Notes: a model not told the origin generated them from the letters alone. A stretch of DNA of 64,000 bases from Sphingomonas sp. (GCF_017744835.1 NZ_JAGIAM010000003.1:186001-250000); one strand, 5' to 3'; numbered from the stretch's first letter, positions 16,011-26,636 are shown. Numbers and translations are program-made.

Positions 16011-17584
16011 CAGTCGCGCTCCGCCAGAGGCAATCGAACCACGAACCGTGCTCCCCCCAATCGATCCTCCCGAGTTTCCACCCCGATGCTCCCCTGATGG
16101 CCTTCGACAATCGTCCGCGCGATGGCAAGGCCGAGCCCCGAATGCTGGCCGAAGGCTTCGCTCTCCGGCCGCACCGAATGGAAGCGGCGGAAAATCGCCT
16201 CGCGCGATTCCTCCGGCACTCCCGGTCCCTCGTCCTCGACCCACACGGTCATCATGTCGTCGTCGCTGTAGGCCGAAATGGTGACCAAACCGCCATCGGG
16301 GGAAAAGGAAATCGCATTCTCGATCAGGTTCTCGAACACGCGCTCCAGCCGCGCGCCTTCGCCGAGCACGCACAGCGGCTCGCGCGGGCGATGCTCGAAC
16401 AGCAGCCGCACGCCGCGCGGCAGGCCGCGGGTCTCGCGCTGATCGATCAGCGCCGCGATCATCGCGCCCATGTCGACCGATTCGAACGTCGCGCGGCTCA
16501 GCTGCGCGTCGAGCCGCGAGGCGTCGGAGATGTCGGTGATCAGCCGGTCGAGCCGGTGGACATCGTCGCGCACGATCGCGAGCAGCCGCGCCTGCAGGTC
16601 GGGGTCCTTGACGTTGGAAAGCCCCTCGACCGCGGAGCGCAGCGAGGCGAGCGGGTTCTTGAGCTCGTGCGTCACATCGGCGGCGAAGCTCTCGGTCGCG
16701 TCGATCCGTGCGCGCAGCGCCTGGCTCATGTCCGAAATCGCGCGCGCTAGCAGCCCGATCTCGTCGCTGCGCTCGGGAAGCCGCGGCACCACCACTTCGC
16801 GCGCGCGCCCCAGCCGGACGCGCACCGCCGCGCGCGCGAGCCGGCGCAGCGGCCGCACGATCGTGCGCGCGAGGAAGAGCGAGAGCAGGACCGAAACCAG
16901 CGCGACGATCGCCAGCACCACGCTCAGCCGCAGCCGCTCGGTGCGCACCGTGCGGGTGATGTCGCGCGCATTCGCCGTGGTCATCACCACGCCGAGCTGG
17001 GTGATCGGCGCCGCCGCGGTGATCACCGGCGTCCGGTCCGGCGCGCGCCAGACGGTGGCGGGTGTGCCGTGCGTAGCACGTGCGGTCTCGACGTCGGGCC
17101 ATTCGAGCCCCGCGTCGCGTGGGCGCTCGCGATAGAGCGGCGCGCGCGCGGCGCCGGCCACCGTGTCGATCACCGCGTCGAGGAAGCGCGCGACCGACTG
17201 GCCCCAGGGGTCCTTGTCCGGATCGCGCAGCACCAGGTTGCGCAGCCCCAGCTCATGGCTGTCGGTGATCATCCTGCCGTCCTCGTCGAACAGGCGGATG
17301 CGGTTGCCCGTGTCGCGCGCCAGGCTGAGGACGAGCAGGTCGCGGCGCTCGGCGGTGGCGGAGGCCACTGCCTGGGCGATCAGCCGCACTTCGCGCCGCG
17401 CCTGCGCCACGCGGCTGTCGACCATCCGGCTGCGATAGGAATCGAGATAGGAGAAGCCCCCGCCCAGCAGCGCGAGGGCGAAGATGTTCACCGCCAGGAT
17501 CCTCGGCGTGAGGCTGACGCGGCTCGACCATTTGAGCGCGAGGTCGCGCTCGTTATTCGTCCGAGAAACGGTATCCGGCGCCAT
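16010..17584 (-). CDS. chvG: Sensor histidine kinase ChvG (ExoS type)
   Basis: This inner-membrane sensor has one transmembrane helix near the N-terminus ([19 protein letters not shown]), a periplasmic domain, a second helix ([20 protein letters not shown]) and a HAMP region. The dimerisation domain has the phosphoacceptor His in [13 protein letters not shown]. The ATPase motifs [23 protein letters not shown] and HSGLGLAIA are intact. ChvG senses acidity or envelope stress in rhizobia and Agrobacterium. The start is uncertain: the ATG at 17584 is chosen (524 aa), overlapping the chvI 3' end, and a later GTG at 17569 is possible. Confidence 0.9.
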   Translation of the reverse strand: MAPDTVSRTNNERDLALKWSSRVSLTPRILAVNIFALALLGGGFSYLDSYRSRMVDSRVAQARREVRLIAQAVASATAERRDLLVLSLARDTGNRIRLFDEDGRMITDSHELGLRNLVLRDPDKDPWGQSVARFLDAVIDTVAGAARAPLYRERPRDAGLEWPDVETARATHGTPATVWRAPDRTPVITAAAPITQLGVVMTTANARDITRTVRTERLRLSVVLAIVALVSVLLSLFLARTIVRPLRRLARAAVRVRLGRAREVVVPRLPERSDEIGLLARAISDMSQALRARIDATESFAADVTHELKNPLASLRSAVEGLSNVKDPDLQARLLAIVRDDVHRLDRLITDISDASRLDAQLSRATFESVDMGAMIAALIDQRETRGLPRGVRLLFEHRPREPLCVLGEGARLERVFENLIENAISFSPDGGLVTISAYSDDDMMTVWVEDEGPGVPEESREAIFRRFHSVRPESEAFGQHSGLGLAIARTIVEGHQGSIGVETREDRLGGARFVVRLPLAERD

Positions 17585-18260
17585 AGAGCGTTTCGATAGC
17601 ATCGAACTCGGGATCTACCTGCCGGAATTTCCGCCGTACGCGCTTGATGTGGCTGTCGATGGTGCGGTCGTCGACATAGATGTCGTCCTGATAGGCCGCG
17701 TCCATCAGCTGGTTGCGCGTCTTCACGATGCCCGGGCGCTGCGCCAGCGTCTCGAGGATCAGGAACTCGGTGACGGTGAGCGTCACGTTTGTGCCGTTCC
17801 AGGTGACGCGGTGGCGCGCCGGATCCATCGTGAGCCTGCCGCGCACCAGCACTTCGGCCGGCTCCGCCTCGGCGCCGTCGACGCTCGGCTGCGCGGCTTC
17901 GGTGCGCCTGAGGATCGCCCGGATGCGCGCGATCAGCAGCCGCTGGCTGAACGGCTTGGCGATATAGTCGTCCGCGCCCATCGCCAGGCCCAGCGCCTCA
18001 TCGAGCTCGTCGTCCTTGCTGGTGAGGAAGATCACCGGGATCGCGCTCTTCTCGCGCAACCGGCGCAGCAGCTCGAGCCCGTCGAGCTTGGGCATCTTGA
18101 TGTCGAGCACCGCCAGATCGGGCGGATTGTCGATCAGCGCCTTGAGCGCGCTCTCGCCGTCCGAATAGACGCGCGTCAGAAAGCCTTCGGTCTGGAGGGC
18201 GATCGACACCGAAGTGAGGATGTTCCGGTCGTCATCGACCAGCGCGATCGTCGCAGTCAT
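17553..18260 (-). CDS. chvI: Response regulator ChvI, OmpR family, 235 aa
   Basis: The receiver domain has the acidic pocket VDDDR (residues 8-12), phosphoacceptor Asp53 in LAVLDIKMP, Thr80 and Lys102 in AKPF. It is joined to an OmpR-type winged-helix DNA-binding domain ending in [11 protein letters not shown] and YGAGYRF. It should be phosphorylated by ChvG. The ATG at 18258-18260 is the natural start of the receiver fold; the frame extends further upstream but without protein-like sequence. It is divergent from pckA across 180 bp, so ChvI could control both directions. Confidence 0.93.
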   Translation of the reverse strand: MTATIALVDDDRNILTSVSIALQTEGFLTRVYSDGESALKALIDNPPDLAVLDIKMPKLDGLELLRRLREKSAIPVIFLTSKDDELDEALGLAMGADDYIAKPFSQRLLIARIRAILRRTEAAQPSVDGAEAEPAEVLVRGRLTMDPARHRVTWNGTNVTLTVTEFLILETLAQRPGIVKTRNQLMDAAYQDDIYVDDRTIDSHIKRVRRKFRQVDPEFDAIETLYGAGYRFSDE

Positions 18261-18346
18261 GCGGACAGCGGGGGGCTTCGAAGCATCGAAAAGGGAGTTA
18301 GACCAACTTTCCTGCACGCTCAATCGGCTGACAGCGTTTACCTGCA

Positions 18347-18376
18347 TTGACCCTTTTTTCCGGGCTCTCATATGGC
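18347..18376 (+). promoter_or_regulatory. Possible promoter of pckA
   Basis: TTGACC at 18347-18352 and TATGGC at 18371-18376, 18 bases apart, precede the pckA GTG by about 65 bases in the chvI-pckA divergent region. The -10 match is weak. Confidence 0.3.
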
Positions 18377-18440
18377 GGGAGCAGACGCGTACCCGGGCCC
18401 AGAAACCGGGACGTAAAGTTGCGCCCATGGGAGAATTTGA

Positions 18441-20054
<1,614 letters not shown>

Positions 20055-20060
20055 ACTGCC

Positions 20061-20099
20061 CGGTCGTCGATCGGGTCATTGGAGCCCGATCGATGACCG
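20061..20099 (+). promoter_or_regulatory. Long hairpin after pckA enclosing the next start codon
   Basis: Arms of 15 bases (20061-20075 and 20085-20099) pair with a single mismatch around a nine-base loop. The loop contains GGAG (20081-20084), the Shine-Dalgarno of the next gene, and the right arm contains its ATG (20093-20095). No T-run follows, so it is not a standard terminator. It may stabilise pckA mRNA or control translation of the next gene. Confidence 0.6.
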
Positions 20100-20584
20100 A
20101 ATTCCCGCCCCGTTTCTTCGCCTCCGACGCCGATGTGGTCCACATCGGCGAAGGGCTGCTCGCGTGCACGCTCGCGCGCGAGGAATGGACGCACGAGGCG
20201 CATCTCGCCGCCTGCCTGTGGCTGCTCGCCGAGCGGCCCGATGTCGACGTGGATGGGGAGATCGCCGGCATCATCTCGCGCTTCAACGAGAGCGTGGGCG
20301 GGGTGAACGACGATCACGGCGGCTATCACGACACGATCACGCGCGCCTATGTCGCGGGGGTGCGGCGCTTCCTCCGCGAATGGCGGGGCGGGGAGGGGCT
20401 CGCCGAGCGCGTCAACGCGCTGCTCGCGTCGCCGATGGGCGCGCGGGAATGGCCGCTTCGCTTCTATTCGCGCGAGCTGCTCTTCTCGGTGGAGGCCCGC
20501 CGCGGCCTGGCGGCGCCGGACGTGGCGCCGCTGGAAGGGCTGAGGGGACGCGACGGCGCGCCCCCTCGCGCGGTTAGTCGATGA
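20093..20584 (+). CDS. Conserved-looking protein of unknown function, 163 aa
   Basis: A soluble, mostly helical protein with no signal peptide. Distinct segments are EEWTHEAHLAACLWLL (about residues 30-45), ISRFNESVGGVNDDHGGYHD (60-80) and PLRFYSRELLFSVEARRG near the C-terminus. The cluster of His, Asp and Glu in the first two blocks could bind a metal, but I recognise no named family. The ATG at 20093 has GGAG at 20081-20084. The 3' end overlaps the end of the convergent DUF3597 gene by 11 bases. Confidence 0.7.
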   Translation: MTEFPPRFFASDADVVHIGEGLLACTLAREEWTHEAHLAACLWLLAERPDVDVDGEIAGIISRFNESVGGVNDDHGGYHDTITRAYVAGVRRFLREWRGGEGLAERVNALLASPMGAREWPLRFYSRELLFSVEARRGLAAPDVAPLEGLRGRDGAPPRAVSR

Positions 20585-20969
20585 GACCGGCGGGCACCTT
20601 GCCCCCGTTCTTCTCCAGCTCCTGCAGCACGCGCTTGTGGAGCCAGATATTGTCGTCGGCGCTGCCGTCATATTCGCCCGTGTAACCGAGCTCCTGCGCC
20701 AGCTCCTTGCGCTCGGCATAGCTCGATTCCATTCCGACCAGCTTCATCAGGTCGACAATCGAAGACCGCCAGTTGAGATTGGTGCCCTTCTCCTGCTGGA
20801 GGGCGGTCAGCACCGCCTCGATGTCGACGGGCTGCGGCGCGGGCGCCGGCTGGGGCTGCGCGGGCGCGGCTGCAGGCGCAGCGGCGGCAGGCGCAGCCTG
20901 GGGAGCCGGAGCCGGCGCGGCCTTCTTGTGGCCGAAGATGGCGTTCTTGATCGAAGAAAAGATACCCAT
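20574..20969 (-). CDS. DUF3597 family protein, 131 aa
   Basis: The protein starts MGIFSSIKNAIFGHKK and has an Ala/Pro-rich low-complexity linker (about residues 17-48). It ends in a compact helical domain with LNWRSSIVDLMKLVGMESSYAERKELA, GYTGEYDGSADDNIWLHKRVL and KNGGKVP. This is the DUF3597 domain, which has a LysM-like neighbourhood in some proteins but no known function. The basic N-terminal helix might touch a membrane. The ATG at 20967-20969 is well placed. It is convergent with the preceding gene. Confidence 0.85.
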   Translation of the reverse strand: MGIFSSIKNAIFGHKKAAPAPAPQAAPAAAAPAAAPAQPQPAPAPQPVDIEAVLTALQQEKGTNLNWRSSIVDLMKLVGMESSYAERKELAQELGYTGEYDGSADDNIWLHKRVLQELEKNGGKVPAGLID

Positions 20970-21145
20970 GGAACGACTCCTGAACTGGCGTTCGCCCCAC
21001 CCCGCGCCCTCTTCATGATCCGCAATTGCGACAATTGAAAGGACCCCAATTGCAACAAGCTGTTTCGCGGCCCGCGCAGTGCTCGCGCCGCCGCCCGCGG
21101 AGTGGTAGGATCGTCTCCGGCGGGGGCCATCCTGGAGTGCTTCAA

Positions 21146-21511
21146 ATGGGTATTTTCGACGGATTGCTCGGGCAGCTGGGCGGCGTGTCCGACGTGGTGA
21201 ACCTCGCCGAGAAGATCGGTCTCGACCCGAAGCAGGTCGAAGGCGCGATTGGCGCGCTCGCCAAGGCGCATCCGGAGCCCGGCGACACGGCGCAGAGCGC
21301 GGCCGCCTCGACCGGCCTGCCGCTCGACAAGATCAACGACATCATCGGGCACATCGGCGGCGAGGGTTCGCTCGGCCAGTTCGCGCAATTGATCCAGGGC
21401 CAGAGCGCCGGCGTGCTGGGCGGTCTCGGCTCGATGCTCGACCGCAACCACGACGGCAGCGTGATCGACGACATCGGGGGACTGGCCGGCGGGTTGCTCG
21501 GCAAGAAATAG
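21146..21511 (+). CDS. DUF937/YidB-like small protein, 121 aa
   Basis: The sequence opens MGIFDGLLGQLGG and ends in a Gly-rich, acidic repeat-like tail (GVLGGLGSMLDRNHDGSVID and then GGLAGGLLGKK). The middle has helical SDVVNLAEKIGLDPKQVEGAIGALAKA. This is like DUF937/YidB proteins, whose role is unknown. DRNHDGS resembles a calcium-binding DxNxDGx loop. The ATG at 21146 is preceded by GGAG at 21134. It is monocistronic, with tRNA-Glu downstream. Confidence 0.75.
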   Translation: MGIFDGLLGQLGGVSDVVNLAEKIGLDPKQVEGAIGALAKAHPEPGDTAQSAAASTGLPLDKINDIIGHIGGEGSLGQFAQLIQGQSAGVLGGLGSMLDRNHDGSVIDDIGGLAGGLLGKK

Positions 21512-21685
21512 CCCGCAGGGGGCGCTCCACGCCCGTCTGTCTTCGCGTTCGTGCAGGGGCGCGGAGAGGGCGGGAGCGCTGTCCCGGGACGCGCCGGTCG
21601 GGAGCAGCCGAGCCGCGGTGCGAAATCGCAAGATCTGCGCTTGACGGCTCGGTCCACTGTCCCTAATTGCGCGCCTTCCGCTGCC

Positions 21686-21761
21686 GGCCCCTTCGTCTAG
21701 CGGTCTAGGACGTCGCCCTCTCACGGCGAAAACACGGGTTCGAGTCCCGTAGGGGTCACCA
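21686..21761 (+). tRNA. tRNA-Glu (CTC)
   Basis: A 76-nt cloverleaf: acceptor GGCCCCT pairs with AGGGGTC (one G-T), anticodon stem TCGCC/GGCGA with loop CTCTCAC (anticodon CTC), T-loop GTTCGAG and encoded CCA at 21759-21761. Confidence 0.96.
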
Positions 21762-21835
21762 GCATTCGCAAGAATGCTCCAGTGCTGCGATGTTGGCACG
21801 AAATCTCGGTTTTCTGCGCCGCCCGATCGGAAAGG

Positions 21836-22132
21836 TCAGGGACCGATGAGCTTGCCAAGCGCCTCGAGATACGCCGCGAAGGCCTTTCGTCCCTTGCTCG
21901 TGATCGTCGCGCGGGTGAGCGGCTTGCGGTTCAGGAAGCTCTTCTCGATCGCGATGTAGCCCGCTTCTTCGAGCTTGCGCAGATGCACCGAAAGATTGCC
22001 CTGCGTCGCCTGGAGCAGCGCCTTCAACTCGTTGAAATCGGCAGTTTCGGCATCGGCGAGATATGCCATGATCCCCAGGCGCATGCGCCCGTGGATGACG
22101 TCGTCGATCTGGCCGATGTCGAAGCCCGTCAT
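21836..22132 (-). CDS. Winged-helix transcriptional regulator (HTH, MarR/ArsR-like), 98 aa
   Basis: This is a short single-domain DNA-binding protein. It has MRLGIMAYLADAETADFNELKALLQATQGNLSVHLRKLEEAGYI for the helix-turn-helix (about residues 17-60) and a wing with IAIEKSFLNRKPLTRATITSKGRKAF. It has no ligand-binding domain. Its ATG (22130-22132) overlaps the stop of the membrane-protein gene. A 33-bp inverted repeat at the head of the same operon (24032-24064) is a natural candidate for its own operator. Confidence 0.85.
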   Translation of the reverse strand: MTGFDIGQIDDVIHGRMRLGIMAYLADAETADFNELKALLQATQGNLSVHLRKLEEAGYIAIEKSFLNRKPLTRATITSKGRKAFAAYLEALGKLIGP

Positions 22133-22764
22133 GCCGCGAGGCGGGCGCCCGTGCGCATCAGCACCCAGCCGGGCAGCGCCATCAGTCCGAGCAAGGCAAA
22201 GGCCAGCACCAGCAGGAACGGCGTGGCGATGTCGGGACCGCCGCTGCCGAGCAGCCAGGCCAGCAGCAGCGAGGTCGCGAACCAGCCCGCCGATGCGAGT
22301 GCGTACCAGCCGCGGCGCCGGATCGCATAGGCAGTGTACCAGGCCGTTCCCTGTACGACGCAGATCATGACGGGGTGGAGCAGCCAGGTTCCCATATTCT
22401 GCGTTCGATACGCCAGATATCCGAAGATCAGGGCGGTGGCGAGCGCCGCCAGCCCGCCCCCTCCGAAGGCTGCGTTGATCGCGCGCGCGCCCACGCTGTT
22501 CCGGCTCCTGTTCTTGTCGCGCACGGTGATCCAGGTGATCGCCGCCAGAAACAGCAGCGTCGGCAAGATTCCCACCGTCAGCTGCACGGCGAACGGCGCC
22601 TGGACTCCCGAGGCGAACAGCGCCTGGAGGAGGCACTGCAGGCCATAGCATCCCCCGGCGGCGAGCAGGGCCTGTCCGAGCGAGGCCTGGACCTGGCCCC
22701 CTTCGCTCACCAGCGCGCGGACAAAGGCCAGGTCGTCGCGGGCCGTATCGGCATTGTCGGTCAT
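22129..22764 (-). CDS. Integral membrane protein of unknown function, 211 aa
   Basis: After a charged N-terminus (residues 1-25) there are about five to six hydrophobic helices, for example near 54-80, 95-115, 125-145 and 165-205. RGWYALASAGWFATSLLLAWLLG stands out. I recognise no domain. It is coupled by ATGA overlaps to the acyltransferase gene before it and the regulator gene after it, so the three form one operon. Similar membrane proteins next to a small winged-helix regulator occur in other bacteria and are mostly uncharacterised. Confidence 0.75.
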   Translation of the reverse strand: MTDNADTARDDLAFVRALVSEGGQVQASLGQALLAAGGCYGLQCLLQALFASGVQAPFAVQLTVGILPTLLFLAAITWITVRDKNRSRNSVGARAINAAFGGGGLAALATALIFGYLAYRTQNMGTWLLHPVMICVVQGTAWYTAYAIRRRGWYALASAGWFATSLLLAWLLGSGGPDIATPFLLVLAFALLGLMALPGWVLMRTGARLAA

Positions 22765-23984
22765 GCGGCGTGCGTCTCCAACGCGGGCGCAGGAGCGCGC
22801 CAGGGAAGCTTGCGCCCGTTCAACCAGCGGCCGAGCCAGCTATGGCGCACCAGCAGATGGTAGCTCGCGATCAGAATAAGGAAAGCAGCCGCCGTGACGA
22901 GCGCCCATTTCACCAGGCCCGGCACCCCGACCGGATAGATGGCCACTTGCAGCGCCATCACCACCGGCAGGTGCATCAGGTAGATCCAGTACGAAGCGTC
23001 GGCGACATAGCGCAAGGCCGGTTGCTCGCGCGTCAGGAAGCGCAGCGCGGCGCCGGTGATGCCAAGCGTCCAGGACCATACGGCGAGCGCATAGGTGCAC
23101 GCTAGGACGAGCTTGGCCGCGCCCTGCGGCATCGGGACCGACGCTGGCGTTCCATGAAGCTGTACCAGGCACAAGATGGCGAGAACGACGCCCGCCGCAA
23201 GCTGAACCGCCCACCAACGGCGGATCGAATCGAGCAGGCCCGTCTGGCGGTGGAGCAGCCAGCCGAACGCGAAGGCGGTGCCGAATCCAGTGACGGCGGC
23301 GCCATTGGGCACGAAACCGATGTCGGGCGTCGGAATGCCGCTCCATGCATACCAGGGGGTGCGTAGCGCCAGCGCGACGGCAAGCGGCGCCGCGAGGAAG
23401 AGCGGCGCTGCGGGCGTCGCGGTGATCAGGCGCATGACGCGGTCGACCGGCGCGCCCCGTACCCGAGCTTCGCGGTCGACCAATGCCAGCACCGCGCGGA
23501 TCGCGAGCGTCGCCGCGTAGAAGAGCAGGAGCAGGTAGAGGAACCACAGATGCGTGAGCGGGAAGGTCGCCAGCGTCGGCGGGGGTGGCGGAGGTCCCGG
23601 CGGCAGGCTGCCCCCGGCCATCGTCGCCGCGCCCCAGATGAAGGTTGCGATGATCCCCGTGATGGCGATCGGCCAGAAGACCAGCAGCGGCAGCGCGATG
23701 CGGGCCAGCCGGTTGCGCACGAAGCCGCCAAGGCCGCGGCGCCCCAGAAGCATCCTGCCGAAGAAGCCCGCGATCAGGAAGAAGGCGGCTATCCGGAAGA
23801 TGTGCGCAACGAAGGAGAATGTCCCGAGCGCGTCGCTCGGCGCGTCGCGCACGACCCAGAACTGGGGACCGGGCAGAAAGCTCAGCGAGGCGTGGAAGGC
23901 TACGCCCAAAAGTAGTGCGCCCGCGCGTACCCCGTCGAGGGCATGCAGGCGCTCGGGCGTATGGCCGAGGGTGATCTGGGTCAT
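22761..23984 (-). CDS. Acyltransferase family 3 (OpgC/OafA type) membrane protein, 407 aa
   Basis: A multi-helix inner-membrane acyltransferase. The family signature is at the N-terminus: ERLHALDGVRAGALLLGVAFHASLS, with the conserved Arg and the catalytic His near residue 31. About ten hydrophobic helices follow. YWIYLMHLPVVMALQVAIYP near residue 332 is typical. Such enzymes transfer acetyl or succinyl groups to glucans, O-antigen or other envelope sugars; the acceptor is unknown here. It is the first gene of an operon whose upstream region carries a palindromic operator candidate. The ATG at 23982-23984 is the first good start. Confidence 0.85.
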   Translation of the reverse strand: MTQITLGHTPERLHALDGVRAGALLLGVAFHASLSFLPGPQFWVVRDAPSDALGTFSFVAHIFRIAAFFLIAGFFGRMLLGRRGLGGFVRNRLARIALPLLVFWPIAITGIIATFIWGAATMAGGSLPPGPPPPPPTLATFPLTHLWFLYLLLLFYAATLAIRAVLALVDREARVRGAPVDRVMRLITATPAAPLFLAAPLAVALALRTPWYAWSGIPTPDIGFVPNGAAVTGFGTAFAFGWLLHRQTGLLDSIRRWWAVQLAAGVVLAILCLVQLHGTPASVPMPQGAAKLVLACTYALAVWSWTLGITGAALRFLTREQPALRYVADASYWIYLMHLPVVMALQVAIYPVGVPGLVKWALVTAAAFLILIASYHLLVRHSWLGRWLNGRKLPWRAPAPALETHAA

Positions 23985-24031
23985 TGCTCATCTCCGTCAG
24001 ACTCGGGAACGAGTTCCGATGGGGGAGCGTA

Positions 24032-24064
24032 CATCAACTGGTTTATAATACAAACTAGTTGATG
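24032..24064 (-). promoter_or_regulatory. 33-bp inverted-repeat operator ahead of the acyltransferase operon
   Basis: Arms of 13 bases, CATCAACTGGTTT (24032-24044) and AAACTAGTTGATG (24052-24064), match at 12 of 13 positions around the AT spacer ATAATAC. The site lies 48 bases before the acyltransferase ATG. The AT-rich centre gives TATTAT/TATAAA on the minus strand, so a bound dimer would cover a -10 region. The likely binder is the winged-helix regulator at the end of the operon. Confidence 0.7.
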
Positions 24065-24165
24065 TTGAGGGGCATGCATCGCCTCCGGTGGGGGCGGGAC
24101 CATTCTCGGCAAACCCGAAACGGGGTCCGACCCGACGCATGGCGCCGCGCCTCCCGAACCCGCCG

Positions 24166-24351
24166 TTACGCATTGGGGGGAAAGCGGATGCGCGCCGGAT
24201 CCGCACTTGCGAAGTCGGTGACCATTAAAAAGAGGGCGAAGATCGCCTCCCTGTATTCGCCGACCGCTTCCTGCTCCGCGGAGAAGCGCAGGGTGATGCA
24301 GGGCGCATTTGGGTTGATTGATCGGAAGGGGTACCGAAAGAGGGCTGCCAA
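24166..24351 (-). CDS. Possible small protein, 61 aa
   Basis: A short frame with a natural-looking composition (FRYPFRSINPNAPCITLRFS, then a helical AEQEAVGEYREAIFALFLMV). Third codon positions are GC-rich, though less so than in core genes. There is no clear Shine-Dalgarno and no family is recognised. It lies in the 430-bp gap between two divergent genes and could be a real short gene or a chance frame. Confidence 0.35.
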   Translation of the reverse strand: MAALFRYPFRSINPNAPCITLRFSAEQEAVGEYREAIFALFLMVTDFASADPARIRFPPNA

Positions 24352-24416
24352 CGAATCGTGATTGCGGAACCAGGCTGCCCGCCGGCGCGGGAGGGAGCTA
24401 TTCTCTGGGGGATCTC

Positions 24417-25241
24417 ATGGCAGCGACAATGGGTGACGGCCCGTATCCGCCGATCGGGCTTTTGCTCCGCGAATGGCGGGGTGCGCGCGGAATGAGCCAG
24501 CTGGACATGGCGCTCGAGTGCGGCATGTCCGCGCGGCACCTTGGCTTCGTCGAAACGGGCAAGACCAAGCCGTCGCGCGATGCGATCGGCCGCTTTGCCG
24601 ATGCGCTTGCCCTGCCTCTGCGCGAACGTAACGCGCTGCTGCTGGCCGCGGGCTTCGCGCCGCAATATGCCGAACGCGACTTGGCCACGCCCGCGCTCGA
24701 ACAGGCTTGCAGCGCGGTCGACCTGATCCTTCGCCATCAAAACCCCTATCCGGCATTCGTACTGAACCGCCATTTCGACGTGCTCGCGGCAAACGAGGGT
24801 GCAATGCGCATCAACCGACTGGTGATGCAGGGCCGGGAGAGCCGTCACGCGAACCTGCTGCGACAGATCTTCGACCCGGAAGATTTCCGGCCGGTGATCC
24901 TGAATTGGACCGAGGTCGCGACGGGCTTCCTGCGGCGCCTGCACGATCATCTTGCAGCCACCCCGGGCGATGGGCCCGGGCGGGCGCTGCTGGCCGAACT
25001 GCTGAGCTATCCCGACGTGCCGCAGGAATGGCGGTATCGGAGGATCGGTGATGCGATTGAGCCGGTGCTGACTCTCGATTTTCGCAGTCCGGCAGGTCCG
25101 CTGCGATTCTTCGAGACGATCACCAGGTTCGCCGCCCCCCTCGATGTGACGCTGGACGAGCTTTGCATCGACTGTGCCTTTCCAGCCGACGAACTGACCG
25201 CTTCGGTGTGCGCCCGACTTGCGGCCGATGGAGCGGCATGA
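24417..25241 (+). CDS. XRE-family regulator with MmyB-like ligand domain, 274 aa
   Basis: The N-terminal HTH (residues about 14-70) has the pattern LREWRGARGMSQLDMALECG, SARHLGFVETGKTKPSRDAI. The rest is an MmyB-like C-terminal domain (about 90-270), with NPYPAFVLNRHFDVLAANEG, DFRSPAGPLRFFETITRF and a TLDELCIDCAFPAD ending. This domain, related to PAS, is thought to bind a small ligand such as a fatty acid. The start is the ATG at 24417 with TGGGGGA just upstream; an in-frame extension to 24318 is rejected. The Tat-exported amidohydrolase gene follows and might be its target. Confidence 0.88.
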   Translation: MAATMGDGPYPPIGLLLREWRGARGMSQLDMALECGMSARHLGFVETGKTKPSRDAIGRFADALALPLRERNALLLAAGFAPQYAERDLATPALEQACSAVDLILRHQNPYPAFVLNRHFDVLAANEGAMRINRLVMQGRESRHANLLRQIFDPEDFRPVILNWTEVATGFLRRLHDHLAATPGDGPGRALLAELLSYPDVPQEWRYRRIGDAIEPVLTLDFRSPAGPLRFFETITRFAAPLDVTLDELCIDCAFPADELTASVCARLAADGAA

Positions 25242-25376
25242 ACATCAGCGTCACCCGATAGGCATCCGCGCTTCAACGACCTCCCAGGTAGTTTCGTAAC
25301 CGCATCACAGGCCCTAGTTGGCCGATCCGGCGTGCCGGACCCCAGACCTCCCGGCCGGCAGTGCGGAGGATCGCAA

Positions 25377-26336
25377 ATGCAATTTGGACGCAGGGATTTT
25401 CTGAAGATGGGCGGGGGCGCCGCTGCCGCGCTTGCAGTGCCGAGCGTAGCCTTGTCGCGGGCAGTGCAGCGTGGACCGATCATCGATGTCCATATGCATG
25501 CTTATCCGGCAACGATGCGACTGCCCGGGCCGGTCATCAATCCGATATCCGGGGTGAGGAGCCCCATCGTCACTGGCGCGGACCATCTGACTGCGTGCAT
25601 CGCCGAGATGAAGCGGCACAATGTCGTGAAGGGCATCGTCAGCGGCGGTGACGGCGACCGGCTGCAGGCGGCGATCGACTGGCATCATCGCGATCCCGAC
25701 CGCTTCATCGCCGGTGCAGGAGTGCGTGGGTCGGAGGACACGCCGCTGCCGCCGCTGGACGTGCTGCGAAAGGCCTTTGTCGACGGCAAGGTGAAAGTGC
25801 TCGGCGAAGTCACCTCGCAATATGCGGGCCTGTCGCTCAGCGATCCCAAATATGAACCCTATCTCGCCATGGCCGAGGAACTCGACATTCCGGTGGCGCT
25901 CCACACCGGCACCATGCCCGAAGGCACGACCTTCGATCCTTGCTGCCGCCCTGCGCGAGCGGGGTTCGGCAATCCGGAGAACGTCGAGGAAGCGCTGAAT
26001 CGTCACCCCAGGTTGCGCCTGAACCTGATGCATTGCGGCTGGCCCTATCTCGACGACACCATCGCCATGCTGATGTTGTATCCGAACGTCTACGTCGATA
26101 CCGGCGCGGGCGACTGGCTGCTGCCCCGCGCGCATTTCCACGACTATCTGCGGACGCTGGTGGAGGCCGGGTTCAGCAAGCGCATCATGTTCGGTTCGGA
26201 CCATATGTATTGGCCGGACGGGATCGGTCTGGCGATCGAGGGGATCGAGACTGCCGCCTTCCTGACCGAGACCCAGAAGCGCGATATTTTCTACAACAAC
26301 GCGATGCGGTTCTATAAATTGTCGAGCAATTCGTAA
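25377..26336 (+). CDS. Tat-exported amidohydrolase-2 family protein, 319 aa
   Basis: The protein starts with a twin-arginine signal, GRRDFLK at residues 4-10, and a hydrophobic Ala-rich stretch, so it should be folded in the cytoplasm and exported. The rest is an amidohydrolase TIM barrel: metal HxH in IIDVHMHAYP, a His in VALHTGT, another in LNLMHCGWPYLDD, and the Asp in MFGSDHMYWPD. Substrates of this family include decarboxylated or hydrolysed small aromatics and lactones; none can be assigned here. The ATG at 25377 has GCGGAGGA upstream and the Tat motif fits this start. It follows the MmyB-type regulator gene. Confidence 0.87.
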   Translation: MQFGRRDFLKMGGGAAAALAVPSVALSRAVQRGPIIDVHMHAYPATMRLPGPVINPISGVRSPIVTGADHLTACIAEMKRHNVVKGIVSGGDGDRLQAAIDWHHRDPDRFIAGAGVRGSEDTPLPPLDVLRKAFVDGKVKVLGEVTSQYAGLSLSDPKYEPYLAMAEELDIPVALHTGTMPEGTTFDPCCRPARAGFGNPENVEEALNRHPRLRLNLMHCGWPYLDDTIAMLMLYPNVYVDTGAGDWLLPRAHFHDYLRTLVEAGFSKRIMFGSDHMYWPDGIGLAIEGIETAAFLTETQKRDIFYNNAMRFYKLSSNS

Positions 26337-26508
26337 ATTCTATATAACTATAAAATACTTACGTTCCTGCCCGGGCTGGGCGGAGACCGCCACCGTGCCG
26401 CTCAGCGGCCAGCGCAGCAAGGATAGGAGCCTGGCGGAACCGGCGGGACATGCCGGCACCTTGCCCTTGTCGGTGAATGAAGGGCCAGGAGCGCCGTATG
26501 GCGCGAGG

Positions 26509-26583
26509 TGGCTCCCTGAGTAGGATTCGAACCTACGGCCGCTCGATTAACAGTCGAGAGCTCTACCGCTGAGCTATCAGGGA
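26509..26583 (-). tRNA. tRNA-Asn (GTT), first of two
   Basis: A 75-nt cloverleaf on the minus strand: acceptor TCCCTGA pairs with TCAGGGA, anticodon stem CTCGA/TCGAG with loop CTGTTAA (anticodon GTT), and encoded CCA (26509-26511). The T-stem is GTAGG/CCTAC, different from the neighbouring copy. Confidence 0.96.
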
Positions 26584-26636
26584 TCGCCTCTCGCGCGGCG
26601 GAGGTTTTCTTGTGCCTCGGCCGGCGATCCGCCGGC

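Noticed and set aside
24059..24361. A plus-strand frame of 100 codons in the gap before the MmyB-type regulator.
   Set aside because: Its product is Arg-rich and it begins within the operator palindrome. It has no Shine-Dalgarno and looks like chance.
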